From Paracoccaceae bacterium (GTDB lineage Bacteria > Pseudomonadota > Alphaproteobacteria > Rhodobacterales > Rhodobacteraceae), in contig PXES01000346.1 in NCBI GenBank assembly GCA_003564655.1, forward strand, positions 1-8,154: a stretch of 8,154 nucleotides of DNA. The letters are read 5' to 3'. This document shows positions 1 to 7,092 of this stretch, piece after piece. The stretch's first letter is position 1; each line of letters begins with the position of its first letter. The translations under genes and the position numbers were made by a program. The notes beneath the pieces were generated by a model. It had not been told where the DNA came from. It made no database searches and saw only the letters and a program-made list of their open reading frames with translations.

Positions 1-1944
<1,944 letters not shown>

Positions 1945-2024
1945 GGATGCTCCCGGATCTGCATGGTCATAGCGAGGGCCGAATCGCTGTGGCGAATCAC
2001 GCCGTTACGGTCCCCGATTGCCGC

Positions 2025-2054
2025 GATATAAGGATGCGTAGCCGCAATTTCCAG
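2025..2054 (-). promoter_or_regulatory. Weak candidate rpoD promoter between dnaG and rpoD
   Basis: On the minus strand, CTGGAA (2049-2054) is followed after 18 bases by TATATC (2025-2030), giving a predicted start near 2018 and a leader of roughly 75 bases. Matches to the sigma-70 consensus are modest. The 161-bp gap is larger than needed for simple co-transcription with dnaG, which makes an internal promoter plausible, but this exact box pair is only a guess. Confidence 0.2.
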
Positions 2055-2105
2055 TTCCCGGCAGAGTCTTTCCGGTGCGATGCGCGCGACGGTGTCGCGA
2101 ATCGG

Positions 2106-4013
2106 TCACTTTTTCCGCTTCACCCAGACCTGCGATTCGATCAGCGCATCAAGCTGGCCCGACAGCGCCGCGCGATCCTCGCCCAGATCGGTCGAATCCG
2201 ACAGCCGCGAGCGTTCGGCACGGTTGCGCATCTCGGCGGCCTGACGCAGCCGCCAGGTCAGCCCCTCATCGGCCAGATCGTCGATATCTTCGGTTGCGTC
2301 GTGCAGTTCGATGCTTTGCCCGCGCCGGGCCAGCAACTTGGCGAATTCCTCGGCCAGGCAGTTGCGCGCCAGATCGGGGTTGTCAGTCTGCCGCACCGGG
2401 GGCGCGATGCGCACATGGCCGAGGTCCAGGAGCCGCTGCGCCTCGACCGCGGCGGGGCCTTCGGTCAGATCGTCGCCCAGCAGCAACGCATGGCGCAGCG
2501 CTTCGTGGCCGGGGCCGGTCATCTCGGCGCGTTCCAGATCGGCCTCGAATTCGGGCCGCAAGTCGGGATGGCTCAGAAGGATGCCGAGAATGATCTCCTC
2601 GCGCATCCGCTCGGCGACCGCGTCGCCGTCCCCCGCAGCGAGGAGTGTGGCGCGCGTGGCGGGCAGGGGCTGCACAGGCGGGGCGAAGCGCGTCCCCGGC
2701 CCCCCCCACGCGCGCCCGCCCGATCGCGCGGGCGGCGCGAAGAACTCGGCCCGCAGCGCGCGCAACCCTTCGGCGTAATGGCCGCGCAGACCGGGGTCGG
2801 CGATCCGCCCCAGCGCCGTGCGCAACCGCTTGTCGAGCGCGGCGCGCCGCTCGGGGCTGTCGAAGACCTGGCCCTCGGTCTCGCGCTGCCACAGCAGGCG
2901 AAACAGCGGCACAGCGCCCTCGACCAGCTTGCGCATCGCGCCTGCGCCGCTGGCGCGCAGCACGTCGTCGGGGTCCATCTTCTCGGGCAGCAGGCAGAAG
3001 CGCAGCGACTGTTCGGGCCCCAGCTGCGGCAGGGCGAGGTCGATCAGCCGGTAGCCCGCGCGCAGCCCCGCCGTATCGCCATCGAGCGCGATCACCGGCT
3101 CGGGGCTCAGCCGCCAGAGCATGCGCAACTGTTCTTCCGTGATCGCAGTTCCCAGCGGCGCCACCGCCGCCTCGAACCCGGCGGCGACCAGGGCGATGAC
3201 GTCCATATAGCCCTCGGCCACGATCAGCGGCTGCTTGCCCGCCACGCCCCGCGCGGGGCCGATATTGTAGAGCGCGCGCGACTTGTCGAAGAGCGGCGTC
3301 TCGGGCGAATTGAGGTATTTCGCCCGCGCATTCGGGTCCATTGCGCGGCCGCCAAAGGCGATACACCGCCCGCGCGCATCGCGGATCGGGAACATGATCC
3401 GCCCGCGAAACCGGTCGAAGGGGGTGCCGCCGTCATCGGGGGCGATGGCGAGCCCGGCCGCGACGATCTTGTCGGGACTGACGCCCGCGCCGGTCAAATG
3501 CGCCCAGAGCGCCTGCCGACTGTCGGGCGCAAAGCCGATCTCGAACTGCGCCTGTACCTGCGGCGTCAGCCCGCGCCCGGTCAGATAGTCGCGCGCCGCG
3601 GCAGCCGCGCCCGTGGCGAGTTGCCGCTGGTAGAATTTTCCCGCCGCCTCCATCACCTGCGCCAGTTCGCCCAGCCGGTCGGCCTTCTCGGCGGCCTGCG
3701 GATCGCGCGCGGGCATGGTCATGCCCGCCTCGCGGGCGAGCGCCTCGACCGCCTCCATGAAGCCCATATTCTCGGACTCCTGCAGGAATTTCAGCGTGTC
3801 GCCCTTGGCGTGGCAGCCGAAGCAGTAATAGAATCCTTTGCGGTCATCGACATGGAAAGAGGCGGTCTTTTCCTGATGGAACGGGCAGGGCGCCCAGAAA
3901 TCGCCCTTCGCCTGGTTGGACTTGCGCATGTCCCAAGTGACCTTGCGCCCGACAATGGACGAGATCGGGACACGGTTGCGCAGTTCATCCAGAAAGCCGG
4001 GGGGAAGACTCAT
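2106..4013 (-). CDS. dnaG: DNA primase DnaG
   Basis: Synthesises RNA primers at the replication fork, working with the DnaB helicase. The 635-residue protein has the expected order of domains. An N-terminal CHC2 zinc finger has ligands C43, H46, C64 and C67 inside the CPFHxEKTASFHV...YYCFGC signature. The RNA polymerase core follows, with the basic motif RFRGRIMFPI (201-210) and KYLNSPETPLF (232-242). The TOPRIM metal site comprises E267 in VAEGYMD, D311 and D313 in DGDTAG, and the DPDD motif at 347-350. After a proline/glycine-rich linker (about 426-452) comes a C-terminal helicase-binding region. The start at 4013 gives MSLPPGFLDEL, the usual beginning of alphaproteobacterial DnaG, although no good Shine-Dalgarno precedes it. 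Its coding strand carries a run of eight G (2700-2707) in the linker. It lies directly upstream of rpoD, as in the macromolecular synthesis operon. It is divergent from msrB, so no rpsU or gatB/yqeY partner precedes it. Confidence 0.98.
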   Translation of the reverse strand: MSLPPGFLDELRNRVPISSIVGRKVTWDMRKSNQAKGDFWAPCPFHQEKTASFHVDDRKGFYYCFGCHAKGDTLKFLQESENMGFMEAVEALAREAGMTMPARDPQAAEKADRLGELAQVMEAAGKFYQRQLATGAAAAARDYLTGRGLTPQVQAQFEIGFAPDSRQALWAHLTGAGVSPDKIVAAGLAIAPDDGGTPFDRFRGRIMFPIRDARGRCIAFGGRAMDPNARAKYLNSPETPLFDKSRALYNIGPARGVAGKQPLIVAEGYMDVIALVAAGFEAAVAPLGTAITEEQLRMLWRLSPEPVIALDGDTAGLRAGYRLIDLALPQLGPEQSLRFCLLPEKMDPDDVLRASGAGAMRKLVEGAVPLFRLLWQRETEGQVFDSPERRAALDKRLRTALGRIADPGLRGHYAEGLRALRAEFFAPPARSGGRAWGGPGTRFAPPVQPLPATRATLLAAGDGDAVAERMREEIILGILLSHPDLRPEFEADLERAEMTGPGHEALRHALLLGDDLTEGPAAVEAQRLLDLGHVRIAPPVRQTDNPDLARNCLAEEFAKLLARRGQSIELHDATEDIDDLADEGLTWRLRQAAEMRNRAERSRLSDSTDLGEDRAALSGQLDALIESQVWVKRKK

Positions 4014-4074
4014 GGTCCGGATGATGCCAGATCACGCAGGGTTGTTGAAGCCATGTCGCGCAGCGCTGCTAAGG

Positions 4075-4106
4075 TTGAAACCAACCCGGTCGGCCTATCG
4101 TATCAA
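4075..4106 (+). promoter_or_regulatory. Candidate msrB promoter
   Basis: TTGAAA at 4075-4080 matches five of six bases of the sigma-70 -35 box. A T/A-rich stretch at 4096-4106 (TATCGTATCAA) offers -10 boxes at spacings of 15 (TATCGT), 17 (TCGTAT) or 20 (TATCAA), none ideal. A start near 4112 would place the Shine-Dalgarno about ten bases into the transcript, which is sensible geometry. The dnaG promoter must lie in the same 118-bp divergent region, but I could not identify a convincing one on the minus strand. Confidence 0.3.
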
Positions 4107-4120
4107 AGCAAGTCACAGAC

Positions 4121-4126
4121 AGGAGG
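4121..4126 (+). promoter_or_regulatory. Strong Shine-Dalgarno that fixes the msrB start
   Basis: AGGAGG lies five bases before the ATG at 4132. It decides the start: the open frame extends 72 codons further upstream to 3916, but that extension runs opposite the dnaG 5' end, and only the 4132 start puts the twin-arginine signal at the N-terminus. Confidence 0.9.
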
Positions 4127-4131
4127 ACCGC

Positions 4132-4656
4132 ATGTTCAACCGACGCTCGTTTCTGGTCACGACGGGGCTTGCGCTGATGGGCGCACGTGCCGCGCAGGCC
4201 GGCAGCAACGACTTTCCTTTTACGCTCAGCGAGGAGGAGTGGCGCGAACGCCTGACGCCGGCGCAATTCGCCGTGCTGCGCGAGCACGCGACCGAGCGCG
4301 CCTATTCCAACACGCTGCGGGGTGAGCGCTCGCCGCTTCTGGAGAATGACCGCGCGGGCACCTACAACTGCGCGGGCTGCGGCAATGCGCTTTACCGGTC
4401 CGAGACGAAATACGACAGCCGCACGGGCTGGCCGAGCTTCTGGGAGGCCATCGAGGGCGCCGTGGGCACGCAACAGGACCGCAGCTTCTTCATGGTCCGC
4501 ACCGAGGTGCATTGCGCCAATTGCGGCGGGCATCTGGGCCATATCTTCGATGATGGCCCCGAGCCGACGGGCAAGCGGCACTGCATCAACGGGCTGGCAA
4601 TGACTTTCACCCCCGATGACACGGGCGAGGTCGAGGGCCACCCGGTCAGCGCGTAG
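4132..4656 (+). CDS. msrB: Tat-exported peptide-methionine (R)-S-oxide reductase MsrB
   Basis: Reduces the R epimer of methionine sulfoxide in oxidised proteins back to methionine. The 174-residue product begins with a twin-arginine signal (NRRSFLV, residues 3-9), a hydrophobic stretch and a probable cleavage site after AQA (residue 23), so it should act folded in the periplasm. The SelR domain spans about 33-172. Zinc ligands are C80/C83 (CAGC) and C128/C131 (CANC); conserved segments are GWPSFWEAI (99-107) and GGHLGHIF (132-139). The catalytic cysteine is C151 in RHCINGLAM. These five are the only cysteines. The place where E. coli MsrB, as I recall it, has an extra cysteine (SGCGWPSF) reads SRTGWPSF here, so no second redox cysteine is evident. 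The gene stands alone on the plus strand, divergent from dnaG, with a strong ribosome binding site. The family is certain; the periplasmic location is inferred from the signal. Confidence 0.95.
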   Translation: MFNRRSFLVTTGLALMGARAAQAGSNDFPFTLSEEEWRERLTPAQFAVLREHATERAYSNTLRGERSPLLENDRAGTYNCAGCGNALYRSETKYDSRTGWPSFWEAIEGAVGTQQDRSFFMVRTEVHCANCGGHLGHIFDDGPEPTGKRHCINGLAMTFTPDDTGEVEGHPVSA

Positions 4657-4694
4657 TCCCGCTGCCGGCGGGTCGGTCCGGGGTGGCGCATTTA

Positions 4695-4760
4695 CGCCAG
4701 AAGCGCCCCCGGGCCGTGCCCACCCACCCACCCTTGCACGCCCCGGGGGCGCTTCTGGCG
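4695..4760. repeat. Perfect 19-bp inverted repeat (large hairpin) between msrB and the TerB-like gene
   Basis: The arm CGCCAGAAGCGCCCCCGGG (4695-4713) is the exact reverse complement of 4742-4760. One C-C mismatch (4714/4741) is followed inward by five more pairs (4715-4719 with 4736-4740), leaving a 16-base loop at 4720-4735. The stem begins 39 bases after the msrB stop, so it may protect the msrB message 3' end or stop transcription. No T tract follows on either strand, which makes a classical intrinsic terminator doubtful. A dispersed REP-like element is the main alternative; that cannot be judged from one copy. The rest of the 4657-4870 gap shows only a minor 5-bp hairpin (4658-4672) and G/C-rich sequence, with no believable gene. 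Confidence 0.85.
4719..4733 (-). other. G-quadruplex motif (GGGT)3GGG in the hairpin loop
   Basis: The plus strand reads CCC-A-CCC-A-CCC-A-CCC, so the minus strand reads GGGTGGGTGGGTGGG: four G-triplets with single-T loops. Sequences of this type are established as among the most stable parallel intramolecular quadruplexes, and the C-rich strand could form an i-motif. The motif nearly coincides with the loop of the 19-bp hairpin. For msrB-direction transcription the G-rich strand is the template. Formation in the cell is inferred. Confidence 0.8.
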
Positions 4761-4835
4761 CACATCAGAGGCTTGGTCCGCGGGCTGTCCGGGCTGCCCT
4801 GGTCGGGGGCGCGCGGGGTCGTGAGGTGGGCGGAT

Positions 4836-4864
4836 TTGCCCTGTGCCGCCGACGCCCCTATCTA
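4836..4864 (+). promoter_or_regulatory. Candidate promoter for the TerB-like gene
   Basis: TTGCCC (4836-4841) and TATCTA (4859-4864) are separated by exactly 17 bases. The -10 box ends six bases before the ATG at 4871, so transcription would begin at or within a base or two of the start codon. That would give a leaderless message and would account for the lack of a Shine-Dalgarno. The box matches are only moderate. Confidence 0.35.
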
Positions 4865-4870
4865 CGCCTC

Positions 4871-5320
4871 ATGCAATATGACGCGCGCAACTGGTTCCAC
4901 TCGCTGTTCGGTCGACCACCCCCGCCCGAGCGTCCCGAGGTTTCGGGCCGCGCCGCAGTGGTGGCGCTTCTGGTGCGCGCGGCGCGGTCCAATAGCGATT
5001 ATGACCCGCAACAGGTGGCGCGGATCGACCGTGTGATCGCCGAGCGTTTCGGCCTGACTGCCTGGGATTCGGTCGCCTTGCGCCGCGAGGCCGAGGCGCT
5101 GGACGCGGGCATCGGCGACACCGTGCATCTGACGCGTGCGATCAAGGAGGTCATCCCGCTCGACGACCGGCCGGCCTATCTGCGCGACCTGTGGTCGGTC
5201 ATCCTTGCGGACGGCAAGCGCCATCACGAGGAAGACGGGCTGATGCGGCTGGTCTCAAACCTGCTGGGGCTTGCAGATCGCGACTCGGCGTTGGCGCGGC
5301 AGGCGGTTGCGCGCAAGTAG
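4871..5320 (+). CDS. TerB-like family protein (tellurite-resistance protein B fold), unknown role
   Basis: A 149-residue, mostly helical, soluble protein with no signal peptide or membrane segment. It resembles the TerB-like proteins common in Rhodobacterales. It has an N-terminal WFHSLFGR segment, a first helical half starting at VVALLVRAARSNSDYD (30-45), and a second, repeat-like half with LWSVILADGKRHHEEDGLMRLVSNLLG (107-133). The acidic spots SDYD (42-45) and LADG...EED (112-122) sit at equivalent places in the two halves, as in the duplicated acidic motif of the TerB fold. No tellurite role should be assumed: none of the other ter genes is present, and the biochemical function of this family is unclear to me. 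The ATG at 4871 was chosen because homologues, as remembered, begin shortly before this aromatic segment. No Shine-Dalgarno precedes it, and an in-frame GTG at 4826 would add 15 residues. It converges with the glutamate dehydrogenase gene. Confidence 0.8.
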   Translation: MQYDARNWFHSLFGRPPPPERPEVSGRAAVVALLVRAARSNSDYDPQQVARIDRVIAERFGLTAWDSVALRREAEALDAGIGDTVHLTRAIKEVIPLDDRPAYLRDLWSVILADGKRHHEEDGLMRLVSNLLGLADRDSALARQAVARK

Positions 5321-5369
5321 CGCGCGGCAAGTTTCACGGCGCAGGTTCCGCGGGGCTGTTCAGACGTGC

Positions 5370-5396
5370 GCGGGCGGCGGTCAGCCCGCCGCCCGC
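5370..5396. terminator. GC hairpin between convergent genes, possible bidirectional terminator
   Basis: GCGGGCGGCGG (5370-5380) pairs perfectly with CCGCCGCCCGC (5386-5396) around the loop TCAGC, giving an 11-bp stem. It sits between the TerB-like stop (5320) and the glutamate dehydrogenase stop (5403), the expected place for a shared terminator. Neither side has a T run, so it may need Rho or act mainly as a 3'-end barrier. Confidence 0.5.
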
Positions 5397-5402
5397 CCCG
5401 TC

Positions 5403-6833
5403 TCAGAGCCCCTTGGCCCGATAACTCGCGGCCACCCGTTCGATGGCGACGATGAAGGCGGCGGTGCGCAGATCGCCCGCCTCGGGGCGGCGGTGCCATT
5501 CCTCCGAGATGTTCTGATAGGCCATCCGCATCGTGTCATCGAGGCCCGAGCGCACGAGCTGCAACTCGTCCGCGCCCTGCAGGTAGCGCTTCTTGAAGTC
5601 GGGCTTCAACTCCCACCCAAGTTCCTTGTCCGCCGAGAGTCGCTCGAGCTCGCTGACCAGCAGCAGCGCATGGGCTTCCTCGTTGCGCCGCTGCATCCGG
5701 CCGAAGCGGATATGGCTGAGATTCTTCACCCACTCAAAATAGGAGACTGTGACGCCGCCGGCATTGGCATAGAGGTCGGGAATGATGACCGTGCCTTTCT
5801 CGCGCAGGATATCGTCGGCCTTGGCGGTCACAGGGCCGTTCGCGGCCTCTATGATCAGCGGTGCACGGATGCGCTCGGCATTGGTGGCGTTGATCACCCC
5901 CTCCAGCGCCGCGGGGATGAGGATGTCGCACTCGGCCTCCAGCAGCTTGCGGCCGTCCTCGACGAACTCGCCGCCCTGATAGCCCTTGACGCCGCCATGC
6001 TGTCCGATCCAGGCGCGGACCTGGTCCGGGTCCATTCCGTCGGGGTTCATCAGCGCACCGTCGCGTTCGATGATGCCGATGATGCGCGCGTCGTCCTCCT
6101 CGCGCAGGAATTTGGCGGCATGGTAGCCGACATTGCCGAGCCCCTGCACGATCACGCGCTTTCCGGCGAGCGTGCCGCTCAGCCCGGCCTTCTTCATGTC
6201 GTCGGGATGGCGGAAGAACTCGCGCAGCGCGAACTGCACGCCGCGCCCGGTCGCCTCGACCCGACCCTTGATACCGCCCGCATTCAGCGGCTTGCCGGTC
6301 ACGCAGGCGCGGGAATTGATGTCCGTCGTGTTCATCCGCGCATACTGGTCGGCGATCCACGCCATCTCGCGTTCGCTGGTGCCCATATCGGGGGCAGGCA
6401 CGTTCTGGGCAGGGTGGATCAGGTCGCGCTTGGCCAGCTCATAGGCAAAGCGGCGGGTGACCTGCTCGAGTTCGTGTTCTTCATACTGGCGCGGGTCGAT
6501 GCAGAGCCCGCCCTTGGAGCCGCCAAAGGGCGTTTCCACCAGGGCGCATTTGTAGGTCATCAGCGCGGCCAGCGCCTCGACTTCATTCTGGTCGACCTCG
6601 GGGGCGTAGCGGATGCCGCCCTTCACTGGCTCCATATGTTCGGAATGGACCGCGCGGTAGCCGACAAAGGTCTCGATCTTGCCGCGCAGCCGGACACCGA
6701 ATCGGACCGTATAGGTCGAGTTGCAGATCTGGATCTTGCGGGCGAGTCCCGGCGGCAGATCCAGATGCGCCACGGCGCGGCGGAACATGAGGTCCACGTT
6801 CTCGCGAAATCCGGGTTCCTTGATGTCCAGCAT
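5403..6833 (-). CDS. gdhA: Glutamate dehydrogenase (Glu/Leu/Phe/Val dehydrogenase family)
   Basis: Interconverts glutamate with 2-oxoglutarate and ammonia in the cytoplasm, using a nicotinamide cofactor. The 476-residue protein has the N-terminal substrate domain with K71 (PVKGGIR), K95 (MTYKCAL), the catalytic K107 (PFGGSKGGL) and the acid D149 (PAPDMGT). K71/K95/K107 are spaced as K89/K113/K125 in the Clostridium symbiosum enzyme, with D149 matching its D165. The C-terminal Rossmann domain has GLGNVG (231-236) and the conserved AANGPVT (330-336). An acidic residue (E256) follows the second Rossmann strand, which hints at NAD+ rather than NADP+ preference; this is inference. Leucine or phenylalanine dehydrogenase activity is less likely given the full set of glutamate-type lysines. 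The ATG at 6833 is preferred over an in-frame ATG 17 codons upstream because of its ribosome binding site. The gene converges with the TerB-like gene and diverges from the TadG-like gene. The symbol is the customary one, not proof of orthology with E. coli GdhA. Confidence 0.95.
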   Translation of the reverse strand: MLDIKEPGFRENVDLMFRRAVAHLDLPPGLARKIQICNSTYTVRFGVRLRGKIETFVGYRAVHSEHMEPVKGGIRYAPEVDQNEVEALAALMTYKCALVETPFGGSKGGLCIDPRQYEEHELEQVTRRFAYELAKRDLIHPAQNVPAPDMGTSEREMAWIADQYARMNTTDINSRACVTGKPLNAGGIKGRVEATGRGVQFALREFFRHPDDMKKAGLSGTLAGKRVIVQGLGNVGYHAAKFLREEDDARIIGIIERDGALMNPDGMDPDQVRAWIGQHGGVKGYQGGEFVEDGRKLLEAECDILIPAALEGVINATNAERIRAPLIIEAANGPVTAKADDILREKGTVIIPDLYANAGGVTVSYFEWVKNLSHIRFGRMQRRNEEAHALLLVSELERLSADKELGWELKPDFKKRYLQGADELQLVRSGLDDTMRMAYQNISEEWHRRPEAGDLRTAAFIVAIERVAASYRAKGL

Positions 6834-6837
6834 TTTG

Positions 6838-6844
6838 ACCTCCC
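6838..6844 (-). promoter_or_regulatory. Shine-Dalgarno that fixes the glutamate dehydrogenase start
   Basis: On the minus strand GGGAGGT ends four bases before the ATG at 6833. It rules in this start over the in-frame ATG at 6884, whose extra 17 residues (MCRRLEYNK...) do not resemble the family. Confidence 0.85.
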
Positions 6845-6856
6845 ACTGTCCCAGTG
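6844..6856. repeat. Short palindrome CACTG-TCC-CAGTG touching the gdh ribosome binding site
   Basis: A perfect 5-bp inverted repeat with a three-base spacer. On the gdh message it would form a small hairpin whose last base is the first base of the Shine-Dalgarno. It may be an operator half-pair or a translational element, or chance. Confidence 0.4.
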
Positions 6857-6865
6857 TCTTGTTGT

Positions 6866-6895
6866 ATTCTAGGCGCCTGCACAAAAATGATGCAG
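6866..6895 (-). promoter_or_regulatory. Candidate gdh promoter with overlapping inverted repeat
   Basis: TAGAAT on the minus strand (6866-6871) differs from the -10 consensus at one base and would start the transcript near 6859, about 26 bases before the gdh ATG. No good -35 exists: at 17-18 bases the sequence is TGCATC or CTGCAT. A perfect inverted repeat, CTGCA-N9-TGCAG (6877-6895), covers the spacer and the -35 position, as an operator for a dimeric regulator would. Confidence 0.35.
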
Positions 6896-7092
6896 TCCTG
6901 TGAGAAGTGATACGCGCAATTCCCCGTCTGCGTCTACCTTTGCCTGCGCCCGCGCTCTTCCGGGAAATCCAATTCCGGCGGATTCAAGGCACTGCTTGCC
7001 CTAATTTTGCCGCGACTCTGTGAAAAATTGTCAGCAATGGGCGCGCGGACCGTTTGGGGCCGCTTGCGTTCGCGTGCATAGGGACAAGAGAA

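Noticed and set aside
2713..2734. CGCCCGC...GCGGGCG inverted repeat inside dnaG.
   Set aside because: It lies within the coding linker, where Arg/Pro/Gly codons readily create such GC palindromes.
1947..4325. A 792-codon plus-strand open frame opposite dnaG, running into msrB in another frame.
   Set aside because: It covers a certain dnaG and overlaps the msrB start; the Arg/Ala/Pro-rich composition is typical of a GC shadow.
4658..4672. CCCGC-TGCCG-GCGGG hairpin directly after the msrB stop, as a terminator.
   Set aside because: The stem is only five pairs with no T tract, and such short GC palindromes are common here. The larger hairpin downstream is the better candidate.
4871..5320. A tellurite-resistance function for the TerB-like protein.
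   Set aside because: Only the fold family is supported; no terA, terC, terD, terE or terZ gene is present, so a resistance role would be over-reading the family name.
5271..6872. A 533-codon plus-strand open frame opposite glutamate dehydrogenase.
   Set aside because: It is antisense to a clear enzyme gene and overlaps the end of the TerB-like gene; there is no independent support.
6982..7000. GGCACTGCTTGC resembling a sigma-54 -24/-12 promoter upstream of the TadG-like gene.
   Set aside because: The GG and GC elements are eight bases apart instead of the required ten.
7054..7082. TTGGGG-17-CATAGG as a promoter for the TadG-like gene.
   Set aside because: Correct spacing, but each box matches the consensus at only about half of its positions, which is expected by chance in this sequence.
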